Assembly (NCBI GenBank): GCA_963457665.1
Contig: OY735206.1
Location: forward strand, 51,757,368 to 51,821,367
DNA length: 64,000 nt
Source: Thysanoteuthis rhombus
Lineage: Eukaryota; Mollusca; Cephalopoda; Oegopsida; Thysanoteuthidae
Reading direction: 5' to 3'
In this document: positions 32,951 through 43,834 of the stretch, piece by piece
Numbering within the stretch: position 1 is the first letter of the stretch
Layout: each line of letters starts with the position of its first letter
The notes under the pieces: model-generated
The model's input: only the letters and a program-made list of their open reading frames with translations
Database searches by the model: none
What the model was told of the DNA's origin: nothing
Position numbers and translations under genes: made by a program

Positions 32951-33037
32951 GCGCCTGGCAGAATGGTTAGGGGTGTCCAGCCATATACTGGACCCCCTCT
33001 GGAGAGTGAGAGTGTGAGTACAATTCTCACCGGGGGC
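32951..33037 (+). other. Class-II tRNA-like sequence (tRNA pseudogene or SINE head)
   Basis: An 87-nt cloverleaf can be drawn: acceptor GCGCCTG with CGGGGGC (6 of 7 pairs), box A-like TGGCAGAATGG, anticodon stem TCCAG/CTGGA with loop CCATATA, a variable arm CTCT/AGAG, and T-arm GTGAG-TACAATT-CTCAC. The long variable arm is typical of Ser/Leu tRNAs. However, loop position 33 is C instead of U, the D-stem is poor and box B is degenerate, so a functional tRNA gene is unlikely. About 80 bp of AT-rich body follow. It is most likely the head of a SINE. Confidence 0.5.
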
Positions 33038-33149
33038 TTGTTCTTTATTTTCCAGTTACACTGTTTAATCATTGCCAATCAATTCAAAGTAATGATAAAA
33101 AGTAACTGAAAGTTAAGAAAAAGGTAAAAACTTGTCAAAATTAATAATA

Positions 33150-33640
33150 TTTGAAGAATAGTGTAGAGAAATGTATATTGTGTAAAAATAGGTAATTTCA
33201 ACAAAGGTTTTCTTATAAAATTTTCATTATTCAATTTCTATAAATATCATACACAGAGGTCTTAAGACTTAAATTTTGTACAAAAAATCTCAAATAGGAA
33301 ATTATTTTTAAATACCAGAAAAACTGCTTTTTTCAAAGTGCAGACAGCAAAATTATATATTATATATAACCAAAATGCTGTAAGTGAAATAATACATTTT
33401 TATATATGTTATAGATAGATAGATAATGTACATATATTGTGCATTTAGGGAATTGTCTTTCATTAATACAAGTATGATTAAACACATTGAAAAAGGAAGA
33501 TTTGGGGGGGATCACACCCTGAAAGAGCAAGCCACAAAAGGGCTTTTTTTTTTTTAAAGCTACAATAAAGAGCTACGTCACAACAGATAATTGTTTTGGG
33601 GTTTTTTTTTTAGCTAAGGAATACAAAAGGCAGGAAAGAA
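33150..33640. other. AT-rich block, no gene recognised
   Basis: Contains short TA and GATA patches (33355-33370, 33412-33425) and T-runs near 33546 and 33604. No gene or element ends. Confidence 0.45.
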
Positions 33641-33643
33641 CTA

Positions 33644-34137
33644 TGGACACAATCAATTTACTGAGAACTAGGAAAAAACTGAGGACACAATCAATATAAT
33701 AAGAACAAAAGACACTATCAATCAACCAAGAACTGTGGATGCAATCAATATATCAAGAACTAAAGACACAATCTATCAACTAAGGACACAATCAATTAGC
33801 TTAGAACTAAGGACACAATCAATATGTTTAGAACTAAAGACAAAATCATTCTACTAAAGACACAATCAATGTACTAAAGACACAATCTATTAAGGACACA
33901 ATCAATCTGAAAAGAACTAAGGACACAATCAATTTACTAAGAACTAAAGACACAATCAATCTACTAAAAACCGAGGACACAATCAATCTACTAAGAACCG
34001 AGGACACAATCAATTTACTAAGAACTAAAGACACAATCAATCTACTATGAACCGAGGACACAATCAATCTACTACGAACCGAGGACACAATCAATCTACT
34101 CAGAACTGAAGACACAAAGAACTAAGGATACAATCAA
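33644..34137. repeat. 27-bp minisatellite with an open minus-strand frame
   Basis: Degenerate tandem units around AACTAAGGACACAATCAATC plus TACTAAG, about 18-20 units. Because the dominant unit is 27 bp (a multiple of 3), one minus-strand frame (33846-34115) stays open and repeats the nonapeptide SRLIVSSVL. There is no sign of selection or of a promoter; I treat it as a satellite, not a gene. Confidence 0.9.
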
Positions 34138-34144
34138 TTTAATC

Positions 34145-34700
34145 TAAAGAAAAAGAATGTATGTTATATAAAACAAAAATAATGAGAAAAAGAAAAATAA
34201 CATTGATTGAAAAGTACATGCATATGTACACGCATAATATCTGTAGGCCACACAGAATAAACCCCAAACCCTTAACTCAATTTTGGTTCCAAAAAAACTT
34301 TTTTAGTTATGGATTTTAATTAATCAAGAACATTAGTCCAAAAATTCAATCTCTTCTTCTTTAGCCCATTTCAGAGATATCATGCGGCCCTAAAATGGAG
34401 GAACGATTCACAGCGTACATATTAAGCAGGACTGGATTATGTGTTTACAAAATGTGGATTATCCTGATTTTTTTCAACATTTCCAGAGTCATGTTACATA
34501 TGCCTGTAAAAGTGTGCATTAAATGCAGATGATAAAATAACACATGAAAGTATAGCCTAGGATCAATACCAAGTTAAGGGAGGTAACTGTGTATGGATCA
34601 GCCCAAAATTTATATTTGAGATCACTGGATGTTACTAGAGTTTGAAGCATCAAATGGCAGCTCATTTTGGTGAACTGCAAGTGCTAGCATAAAAAGACAC
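34145..34700. other. AT-rich block, no gene recognised
   Basis: No open frame above 60 codons and no repeats recognised. Confidence 0.45.
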
Positions 34701-34715
34701 AGATTAAGACTTAAT

Positions 34716-34830
34716 TAGCGATGTACTGGAATATAAATCCAGTCAAATATCTAGCACCAGATTTGAAGAAAAAATGTGTTTGCGAATCCAGCGTTGGATA
34801 TCCAACCAGATCGATATTCCAGTACATTAC
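34716..34830. mobile_element. 115-bp fold-back element with 10-bp direct repeats
   Basis: The left arm begins AGCGATGTACTGGAATATAA and the right arm ends ATCGATATTCCAGTACATTA; the arms pair imperfectly over ~45 bp. AAGACTTAAT occurs directly outside on both sides (34706-34715, 34831-34840), as expected for a target-site duplication. No coding capacity. A tiny palindromic MITE is the simplest reading. Confidence 0.7.
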
Positions 34831-34879
34831 AAGACTTAATCCTTTGGTAATGTTTAATAGCTAGATACATACATAGATC

Positions 34880-34883
<4 letters not shown>

Positions 34884-34911
<28 letters not shown>

Positions 34912-34923
34912 CCATATACATCC

Positions 34924-34970
<47 letters not shown>
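34884..34970. repeat. (GT)n microsatellite
   Basis: Two (GT)n runs (about 34886-34911 and 34928-34969) separated by CCATATACATCCATA. Confidence 0.95.
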
Positions 34971-34974
<4 letters not shown>

Positions 34975-35261
34975 TTCCAGATCAGGTTGCTGCTTAAGCA
35001 TAGATTGATGCAAAAATTTAGCTAAAAGTGAAATTGTTCTATAATTAGCTGAGTCAATGTTCTCTTCTTTGCAAGGAGTGTCATCTACTGGTACATTATG
35101 ACATAGCTATTTACAACTCATCTTTGATAGAATGTTTTTTTATCTCGCCGATCTGATTTCCACACCAGAGACAAACTCTTTTACTATACATTCCAGAAAT
35201 ATGAGACTTGACAATTTTTTTTTTCATGAGTATTTCTTTAATCTAAATTTTTTCTAAATCA

Positions 35262-35505
35262 TCAACCAAAACAGTCAACATTAGCTTTCTTCAATCTTTA
35301 AGTGATTCTGGTCAATTAGCAAGCTATGCATGTGTCACATGTACAGACTGCACCAATGGAACTAGAGGGCTAAAAATTTAAGCACTTACTCATTATACCT
35401 AGGGATAACATTTTTTTCTAATTCTCCCTCGAAATAAGTTGTGGGGGTCAATTTACTACATAAGTTTCCGTTAAGTTGGTCCCTTATTTTGCATCAGACA
35501 GGTGG
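35262..35505 (+). repeat. Dispersed repeat R1, 5' part
   Basis: AACCAAAACAGTCAACATTA, GACTGCACCAATGGAACTAG, GTGGGGGTCAATTTACTAC and GTTAAGTTGGTCCCTTA follow the R1 order. The GTGATCAC-bearing second half is absent. Confidence 0.65.
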
Positions 35506-35509
35506 AGTA

Positions 35510-36825
35510 TGATTTGGGGATACTGATTGAGTCAAAATCTGCTTACATAAATCCAGTTTGATCTCTTCAATTTGCGACTCAATTTTAGATAAGTGGTCAA
35601 TGGTTAATGAAATCTGGTCAGAATATGATACCATTCCTTGTTTGTTGCTTCATTGATTTGATTTTGATTTACCACCAAAGTGACTTTGCTGCTTTCCAAT
35701 TAACTTCTGAACAGAATATGTTGGATTCTCAATATTGGAACCCATCTTGGTTTGATCATGTATCCACTGACATAGTCTACTGTCTTACTAAATGCTCTGT
35801 TACGTTTATTTTGATCATTTTGGGGGGGGATCTTTCTTCTGTTGTCTATTTTCTATTTCTTGTGATGATGCCGTCTTGAGGTAGGAGAAATTAGGGCTGC
35901 AATACTTTTTGCATTTCTCTCAGTTATTCAGAGACTATTTAGACAAGACAAACCAAAGTTTTATATATCAAACTTACATCTATCTGCTAATTACTGACAC
36001 CATTTAAAGATTATTACAAATGACATGTCATTTACAACATCTATTTGAATGGAAGAAGGAAGATGTTGCAACTGACTTGGGGACAGTTGCAGCATTAATT
36101 AGGGACCGTTGCAACGTGTTGAAAATTAACTTTCGTTTTTTGTCTCAATGAGCATAGTATTATGGAAAATATGTATTGCTTTATAATAATGATATAGTAA
36201 TATTTATTCATACACAATAATATTGTAGTAATATTCATTCATTTTTCAAATAACAGTTATAGAGTTTTGTTTGTTTATGCATAAAACATAGGTCTACTTT
36301 GAATCAATGTACAGATTTTACAGATATTTTTCAATCCATATTGTGTTAGACATGAAGAATAGCACTATTTCAAATGCAACAAACTTCCATAAAACATGCA
36401 TTTATAGTAAAACTGTATCCGTTTTCATCACATTCCAGTGAATGTAAACCGTGACCTTAGATTCCCTGAAAGGCTTTTTAAAACTTTTTTAGAACTGATT
36501 TCTAAAAACACTGACATCCAAAAAAAACACAGTAAATGAACTTTTAAAAACTTTTTGAAAATTGATTCTCAACAACTTGTCCCAACCACCCTCAATCCTA
36601 TCAGCCATGACAGAACATCAAGTGCTAGCTAGACTCACTGACAATGACATATGCCAACCATGTCACTTATAAGTCAACAAAACAATGATTCAAACTGAAT
36701 CAGTTTTGATTAATTCATGCAAACAGTCAGGAATATGATGAAAATATGGTTTATGAAAAAATTACTCTTATACTTCCAAAACATGTTTTTTCAATAAATA
36801 CAGCAGCAGATGTTGAATGTGTCAT
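35510..36825. other. AT-rich block, no gene recognised
   Basis: The 90-codon plus frame at 35607-35879 (MKSGQNMIPFLVCCFIDLIL start) is hydrophobic with two possible membrane stretches, but it ends in low-complexity sequence and has no recognised family. I do not call it a gene. Confidence 0.4.
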
Positions 36826-36994
36826 CTGTCCTCCTAATGTGTGAGTGTGTATGTGTGTGTGGGGGGGGCTGACTGTGGACATGCACTCCAGCATATCTCC
36901 AATCGGAGGAATAAGACTTGTTGCACAAACAAACACGCTCATATCAAAAGTGATTGAACCCTTCACCATCTTTGATTGCTACAGTTATTCAATA

Positions 36995-37113
36995 TATATA
37001 TATTTCAGTTTTTTATACATATCATTGCAATTAATGCAAGTAGAGTGTTCAATATTGTTGAAGATATCATTATCATCGTCATTATACATATATATGTATA
37101 TATATATACATAC

Positions 37114-37147
<34 letters not shown>

Positions 37148-37150
37148 GCA
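36995..37150. repeat. (TA)n and (CATA)n tracts
   Basis: TA and CATA repeats at 36995-37008 and 37085-37148, including (CATA)n. Open frames here are Tyr/Ile artefacts. Confidence 0.9.
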
Positions 37151-37154
37151 TAAA

Positions 37155-37800
37155 AATAAAATGCATTTATAATTATTGTCAGATTAAATACCCATTTCTT
37201 TATAATATAATTGTCTGCTTCAGAGGATCATAAAAAGAGCAGGTATGAACAATGGATAAACAAGACGAGATTCAGTTATGTACCAATTATTGAGCTTCTG
37301 ATTCAATGGTTGGCTATATATATATATGTAAATATATATAATTTATATGCAAATATTTATATTAATCAAAATCTGTCTGTCCATCCCACTTTGTAGGCAA
37401 TAATCTTTCCGTGAGGAAGCTGAAATTTTGCATAGCATTACATCTTTTCACTGTGGAGAACATAGGACAGAGTTCTTGAAGGTAGCTAGCTATAAATTTA
37501 AGTTGGACCCCTACTTTTCCATTCAGGAAGTTTTGAATTAAAGGCCTCTCTTAAACTGATTCACTTCCAGTTAAGATTCAAGTGGACCCGACATTATACT
37601 GCCAGTCTGACTATGTAAACAGACACACTCAAAATTTCGATCGACATGCAAGTAAATAATATTTTTCATCAAGTAATTTTGAACGAAAACTAATAATTTT
37701 CTAAAAGTATCTTTTCATCATAGAGGTTGAAGGTAATTTTAAAAAATTTTATTATCAATTTGTTACAATATGTTCTTACATTTTTTAACATAATCAGTCT
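37155..37800. other. AT-rich block, no gene recognised
   Basis: A short TA/TATG patch lies at 37315-37360. Nothing else was recognised. Confidence 0.4.
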
Positions 37801-37823
37801 AAAGAAGTCTAATCAATTTCGTC

Positions 37824-37977
37824 TCACGTGGTAGGAGAAATGCATCTTTGCAGGGAGTCTGGCAGTATGTTGGCCACAACATGTTGAATGCACTCCTCCA
37901 GTTGATCCAGTGTTTGTGGTTTGGTGCCATACACATTCTCCTTTGACCATCCACACAGGAAGAAGTCACAAAAGTAG
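37824..37977 (-). pseudogene. DDE transposase C-terminal fragment (IS630/Tc1/mariner type)
   Basis: The minus strand reads about 50 codons without a stop: YFCDFFLCGWSKENVYGTKP, then QTLDQLEECIQHVVANILPD and SLQRCISPTT before TGA. The CDFFLWG-(LK)DxVY and TLEELxxxI patterns are what I know from the region just after the third catalytic residue of Tc3/mariner-like transposases widespread in arthropods and molluscs. The catalytic block itself would lie immediately upstream and is not seen. The fragment is too short for a start codon or ends. Family-level assignment is moderate. Confidence 0.6.
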
Positions 37978-38099
37978 AGCAGTATTTACTGAAGTTACAG
38001 ATAATTTCTTATAGGGAGTTATTTCTTACCAACTATACATGTATATATATATGTATATATAGTAGGTGAGAATCCCTCTGGAAATACTACAAAGCGCAA

Positions 38100-39607
38100 T
38101 TAGAACATGAACCAAACTCATAGAATACCACCCAACACCACCCAGACTTTACGGCTAACCCCAAGCCCCCAAACCAACCCCCCCACGATCTATCATCTCA
38201 GGAATAGGCAGTGCACCCCATAAGATAGCGAAAATCCCTACCCCACTTCTCATCACCATCAGCCCCTCATGCCTTAAAATCTCTGGAGACCTCATACACA
38301 AAATAAATAAAAAATATAAATATGAAAAACCAACTCATGGCCAGCCTTGATGAAACATCACTTTATACCAACATCCCATTTAAAAAATACCTACACCTGC
38401 TAAATAACCTCCTCAAAAAGGCCAAGATTAAACTAGCCTTACCCACAAACAGAATCATAAAATTATGCACACTCAACAAACCAATGCTTCTTCAGCTTCA
38501 ACGACAACTATCACCAACAAAAATTTGAGTTACCGATGGCGTCCCCAATAAGTGGAGTTATAGCCTGTCTATTTCTAGAATTTCTGCAATCAAGCCCTTC
38601 CTCATACATCATACCCAAAACAGCCTCCTACTTTCACTATATTGATGAGGTCTTAATATTACACCCTCAGCACATAGATCTAGACAAACTAGTAGCTAGA
38701 TTAAACTCAGTGGAAGCATCCAGTGAATTCACATAGGAAAAAGAGTCCAGCAACACATTACCTTTCCTACAACCCAACTACACAGAACCAACAACACCAT
38801 CAAACGCAGCATCTTCCGAGAGAATGACCACATACATTTCTACTCCCAACACACTCCAAAAATTAAATCAGGACTAATCATAGGCTTTGACCTAAGGACC
38901 CTCAGACTATGTAGGCCCCAAATACCTTGATGACGAAGAAGAATACATCAAAAAATCCCTCGTTTCACTTAAGGAGGAAAGCATACAAGATCTGCAAAAC
39001 AAACAAGAAAAAAAGAAAAACAATACCATCACTAGATGTTTCATTTTACCAACCAACACAACGACCATCAACCTCAGCTTCAATCTGAACAAGATAGAAG
39101 TATACACTGCCACCAACACCCCGACAACCATCAAAGACTCAATACATAAACCACCTAAAAAAACATCCACCATCTGGAAATAACAGCTACGCAATTCTGT
39201 GTAATGACTGCAACAAATTTTACATTGGAGAGACATGAAGACCTCTCAAAAAAGACTATATGGACACAAGAGAGTCCTCAGACTGGATAAGAGGATGAAT
39301 ACTCTGGTCAAACACAAGAACACACACAACCACAACTTTAACTTTCACTTAGCCCATCTCATCAAGAAAATTCACAACTTCTCAACACGCAGATGAATCA
39401 AAGCAGCCCTTATATCCTGATGTAATACAGTAACTCAAAGATATGGGAATTTTCAGATGGCAAACCCCCCAAAATACTCTAATTTTAAAGCAGAACCACA
39501 TAGACACAATACACAACAGCACCAACATACAAGGTATTGGCTAACAACCAGTCAATTTTGAAAAATGTTACAAGCACATATACACCACCTCTTTAAAAAA
39601 AAGTAAA
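38100..39607 (+). mobile_element. Penelope-like element, RT and GIY-YIG remnants
   Basis: Plus-strand blocks in the order of Penelope-like elements: LYGLPK-type start, SIISGIGSAPHKIAK (about 38187-38232), MASLDETSLYTNIPF (first catalytic RT motif, 38337-38381), ASPISGVIACLFLEF (38538-38582), FHYIDEVLIL (the YVDD-type box, here YIDE, near 38632-38661), LARLNSVEASSEFT and TLPFLQ. Near 39176-39240 ILCNDCNKFYIGET matches the GIY-YIG endonuclease, followed by KHKNTHNHNFNFHLAH. Several stops and shifts make it inactive. The sense strand is conspicuously A/C-rich and G-poor. It continues after a nested LINE at 40171. Confidence 0.85.
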
Positions 39608-39614
39608 AGAAGGC

Positions 39615-39616
<2 letters not shown>

Positions 39617-39654
<38 letters not shown>

Positions 39655-40170
39655 GTCTTTCAACATCCATCGTTGGACATAGACCTTCCCCAGGATTTGC
39701 CACATTTCTCTATCATGGGTGTCGCGGAGCCAATACTTTCTGGATTTGTCTAGCTTGTCTCTCCATCTAACATTTTGCCGGCCTCGGTTGCGCATGTGGT
39801 CTCGGGGGATCCATGTGATCTACTTTCTCCAGTTCTGCATCCTCGATTTTGCTCCAGTGTTTTTATCTCCGATGTGGTTGTTGCACATGATCTTCATCTT
39901 GCTGAAGTTCATGTGTAAGCCGACTACCTTGCTCTCTTCATTTAGTTCATCTATCAATAGTTGGAGGTCGGTTCTCTGCGAAAAGGGCAATGTCATCTGC
40001 AAATCTGAGGTTGCTCAGATACTCACTGTCTGTTCTAATTCCTTTACTTTCCCAGTCTAGTCTTCTGAATATCGTCTCAAGGCAGACTGTGAAGAATTTG
40101 GGTAAGCTGGTATCACCTTGTCTTACTCATTTCTGGAGCTGGAAGGGGTCCGAGTCTTTATGTAGCCTGA
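39617..40170 (-). mobile_element. RTE-like LINE nested in the Penelope element, internally deleted
   Basis: In minus orientation: (ATC)n tail (39617-39652), 3' end to about 39818, then a direct jump to the RT palm: DAKLGKVDHx region, MNFSKMKIMCNNH, RLDWESKGIRTDSEYLSNLR with FADDIALF (FADD box, complement at 39992-40003) and VRQGD-type start near 40120. About 0.4 kb between the KVDH and WIPRDH blocks is missing although both parts share one orientation. AGAAGGCTT (39608-39616) and AGAAGTCTT (40171-40179) flank it with one mismatch, a plausible target-site duplication. Confidence 0.85.
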
Positions 40171-40680
40171 AGAAGTCTTACCCACCATCAACTAAATAAA
40201 AAACATTACACCTATTTTCACCCTGCTCCACATATACCAACACCTACCCATTAATAGCTAGACATCACTTTTCCATCTTAAAATAGCTATAACTAAATCC
40301 ATCTTTCCCTGAGAAATAACCATTCTGGTCCATCACTGCCTTTCTTATCTAAGACAAGCCAAACACCCACATAGACAGGAAACATACACCCCCTGACCCA
40401 GTCTCTCATAGACCCATCTCATTTCAAACTAAATGTCACCCTCAATTACACAGATATAAACACCTCCCCACCTCCGCACCTACCAAACAACCAAACACTG
40501 AAATACTCACTTTCTCCTCTTCAGCATCGAAACGTAAACAGCATATCTTCCTCTGTGAACTGCCACAAATATTTTTCTCTGAAAGAAATGGTTGGCCACC
40601 CGTCAAAATGCATCGAACTATACCCACAAAATAAAGATAAAAAAATTGAGATGTAACTTCTATGTCTGGAGTTTTTCTCT
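40171..40680 (+). mobile_element. Penelope-like element, 3' remainder
   Basis: After the nested LINE the same A/C-rich, G-poor composition resumes and lasts to about 40640. CTCTTCAGCATCGAAACG near 40521 faintly recalls the CTGATGA...GAAACG end motif. No protein block could be identified in this part, which fits a 3' untranslated region. Confidence 0.45.
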
Positions 40681-41019
40681 TCACCTTCTAATTGTCATTT
40701 TCATCTAAATATATAAATATATAGTTTATTATAGATCCTTAGCCTAAAAATAAATCTCAATTTTTCAATCTATAGAATATCCCGCTCTTTTCTTTACCTG
40801 CCAGTTTTGACGTGTAACTAACAACTGTAATAAATATAAACAATTCTTTTTTTAATTTTTTCATACCAGCATAGTATTTGCTAAAAAATGACAGGCTTAT
40901 TTGCGTACAGATCAGAATGACTGTGCGCTCTGCCTATGATCAATGTGTTGTTCCTATGAGTATTGTATCCATGTATTCATTGAAAAGTGTCACACACACA
41001 CTCAACACAAATAAGATTA

Positions 41020-41185
41020 TCACAAAAACATAGGTTTCTCCAGTTTTTGAGTTGGTCTGGCATGTTAGGACAAAATTAGTCCCATAGTTTGTGTCATACA
41101 ACCTTCATGCTTGTTTTTGCCCCCCCCCATGATATGCAGCCAAAAAATATTGGTCATGCATTGGTTTCTATTGAGTGAAAAACCA

Positions 41186-41190
<5 letters not shown>
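41020..41190 (+). repeat. Dispersed repeat R1, internally deleted
   Basis: ATAGGTTTCTCCAGTTTTTG, GAGTTGGTCTGGCATG, TAGTTTGTGTCATACAACCT and TTGGTTTCTATTGAGTG are R1 landmarks, but the GTGATCAC portion is missing. It ends at a (TA)n tract. Confidence 0.6.

Positions 41191-41248
<58 letters not shown>
41190..41248. repeat. (TA)n tract
   Basis: About 29 TA units directly after the R1 copy. Confidence 0.95.
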
Positions 41249-41250
<2 letters not shown>

Positions 41251-41589
41251 CATGTAAGTGGATTTTCATAATCTTCAATGAACTCATCATCCTTAAAAAA
41301 TTCATGCCTGTGAAAATTTTTTCTCTTCTCAATAGTTATTTCAAAATTTAAGCAAATAGCCATTTCAAAATTTAAACAAAGCCAACTCTATCACAGCCTA
41401 AAAGTCAGTCCAGCTGTTGCAAGTGCGACTGAGAATAAAGTATTGTTATATGATGGCGGATAGCCAAAATGACAGTAGCTTAACCTTGTTTAGTTTATTT
41501 TATCTGATTTCAGAAAACAATGGCCGAAGAGCTTCTGCTTCTGGCATGTTACCAGCTAGAAACCACACATATCTAACTTTAATCTAGAG

Positions 41590-42050
41590 CAGTGGTCTTC
41601 AAAGTTTAACTACTTGGGGGACCCTTTTCAATAATCAAGTTTTCTAGGGAACCCCTTAAAAGACAATTTTGCTTTCTACATACATATGTATGTAACAATT
41701 GGATTTTGGCTTTGTTTATGGAATTATTCGAATGCGTAAAAACTCAAGTAGAAAATACAAACTCAAATAGAAAAGTAAGAATGAAATTCACTGTGGAAAA
41801 GTAGACATATGAACAACTACTAACTGAATGGCTTCCATGTCATGTGAATAACCAAAATGTTTTCAATTAGAAAGGCAAAGTGTAGTTAATTTTTTCTTAC
41901 ATAAAAAGTGTGTTCCATGTTGAAGAAATAAAATTAAGGCATGTTCGAGCCAGGGAAGGAATCTTTTACGTAAGGAAGAATTATCAAGTATATTGCCAAA
42001 ATGTCACCTAGTTTCTCTGGGGTTCCTAAGAGCAGTTTGAATTGGGGGGG
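41590..42050. mobile_element. Possible hAT-like non-autonomous element
   Basis: CAGTGGTCTTCAAAGTTTAA with GGGGGACCCTTTTC at the left resembles the CAGTGGTTCTCAAAC...GGACCCC ends of many hAT elements. GGGGTTCCTAAGAGCAGTTT at 42020-42040 is a degenerate inverted counterpart. No transposase was found and no 8-bp duplication could be confirmed. Confidence 0.35.
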
Positions 42051-42189
42051 GGGGGTTAAATTTCCACAATACCCTTCTGATTAATTAATTTATAAAAAAA
42101 TTTATTGTAAGCTATGAAGGAAAGTTTCAAGGAAAAATGAAATGAGAAATATTTTCATGTATTTAATTTATGATAATAAAATAAATAAT

Positions 42190-42615
42190 AGAAACCATCA
42201 ACTAAAACTGTCAACATTAGTTTCTTCAGTTTTCAAGCTGGTCTGGCTGACTATGAATGACTGTATGTATTATGTGTACAGGCCACACCAATGGAGCTAG
42301 AGGGCTGAAAATTCACATATTCACTCATGTTTGGAAAGAAAGTTTTTTGTTTTTTGATATCCCTCAAACAGGTTTCTAGTGGGTGGGTTCAATTTACGAT
42401 GTGAGTTTACGCTAAATTAATTCCTCAGTTTGTGTCAAGCAGCATTTACACTTGTTTTTTGAAAATTCAGGCTTTTCAAATGATCACTGCCCAACAAAAT
42501 TTGAAAGAAGTAACTTTTTTACTGATCACCTTAATTTTTCAATTGATCACCCCCATAAGACATAGATTACATGACAGTTTCTATTGAATAACCAACCAAA
42601 CTTATTAATCTAACT
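42190..42615 (+). repeat. Dispersed repeat R1, near full length
   Basis: All landmarks in order: GAAACCATCAACTAAAACTG, AAGCTGGTCTGGCTGAC, CCACACCAATGGAGCTAGAG, AAACAGGTTTCTAGTGGGTG, TTACGCTAAATTAATTCCTC, TTGTGTCAAGCAGCATT, AATGATCACTGCCCAACA, TACTGATCACC, CAATTGATCACCCCC and ACAGTTTCTATTGAATAACC. Best copy for building a consensus with 12855-13340. Confidence 0.75.
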
Positions 42616-42619
42616 GACG

Positions 42620-43545
42620 TAGCAGCTTAGATATAGACATAGCAAAGTGGATTGTTGTTTTAAAGTTTGTTAACAGGATCAGCTAAAAAAATCTTTTTAT
42701 TAATTTGTTCACTATTTTTCTTGTATTCACATAGATATATATTTAATCAATCTACTTACAGTGTTTCTGTCTGGATTCTAAATAGTAAAGAAAACATTGG
42801 AATGAATTTAGTGGACTAATCAAGGTATACCTGTAACAAAGCCAAACTAATCTCCAACTGGTTGCTGAGATGAACTTGTTAATACATTTGTTGTTCACAT
42901 GATAAGGATATCAGTAAATTTCTTATTACCCATAAGATGTTAACTCCTAAATATCCCAACTCTTTCCCTGAATTTGGGACCAGATATTTATTTAAATTGG
43001 TCTATTCTCTATGTTTACAATGATTTGCAGATCAGATTTATGTAACCTCGAACTACGTAATACAAAAATAGCAAAGGGAGGCTATCCAAATTAAACATTC
43101 CATCATGGAGGATTCCTGTAATTTTTCTTCAATAAAATGGACCGAATTATCTCAATTAAGAACATTATGCTAAGATATTGTGATTATTCTTGCATAGATT
43201 CAGATATTTCACCCTCAGTTAAATATTCTTTGACAAGCTGCTAGCTTGAAACAAGTGTTTTATCCTAATTTATTGTATTTGGAGCAGGCATTATGAGTTT
43301 TCTTATGAGAAAGTCAGCTTTGTATCGTATATATTGGACAACTAGGTCAACAGTTGTTGAAGTGAGAGAACTATAATAAAGATAATTATAGACCAAATGT
43401 TACACACACACTTACAATTTGTTGAAAAGCATAAATGCTAATATTTCTATAACTATGCGAATGAATAACACAGAATCACATTCACTGACTCCTCCTTTGT
43501 TAGACTGTCAAGTGCCAGTGACCAGATAAAATACAATGTAAACCC
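42620..43545. other. AT-rich block, no gene recognised
   Basis: No open frame above 60 codons and no repeats noticed. Confidence 0.45.
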
Positions 43546-43548
43546 CAA

Positions 43549-43578
43549 ACACACACACACACACACGCACACACACAC

Positions 43579-43614
<36 letters not shown>
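43549..43614. repeat. (CA)n microsatellite
   Basis: About 30 CA units with scattered CG interruptions. Confidence 0.95.
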
Positions 43615-43616
<2 letters not shown>

Positions 43617-43764
43617 GTAATTTACCAAGAGCAGATGTTTTTCACTTACTAGATTGTTTGCATCTATATCAGGGGAAAAGACAAGGTTTCCAAAATAGTG
43701 TAGTGCCCCCTATACTTTAACTTAGGAAATAATAAAAAAAACGTTACTTCCTACGAAGACCCCT

Positions 43765-43830
43765 TTAAAAGCCATGGTTATGCTTTTGGTCCGGCACTTG
43801 TTGCCGGCTACTCTTTCTCTCCCTTTCTCG
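43765..43830 (+). repeat. Short repeat shared with 62.1 kb
   Basis: CTTTTGGTCCGGCACTTGTT and GCCGGCTACTCTTTCTC match, in opposite orientation, 62085-62130 (minus strand CTTTTGGTCCTGGCACTTGT, GCCGGTTACTCTCTC). CCGGCACTTGTTGCCGG is self-complementary. Origin unknown; possibly part of a retroelement leader. Confidence 0.45.
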
Positions 43831-43834
43831 ACAA

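Noticed and set aside
32951-33037. Functional tRNA gene
   Set aside because: C instead of U at position 33, poor D-stem and degenerate box B.
33846-34115. 89-codon repetitive Ser/Val/Leu protein
   Set aside because: Product of a 27-bp satellite read in one frame; no independent support for a gene.
35607-35879. 90-codon hydrophobic protein
   Set aside because: No family, no supporting context, and Phe/Ile/Leu bias expected from AT-rich DNA.
39719-40060. 113-codon plus frame as a gene
   Set aside because: Antisense shadow of the nested RTE copy, whose real reading direction is minus.
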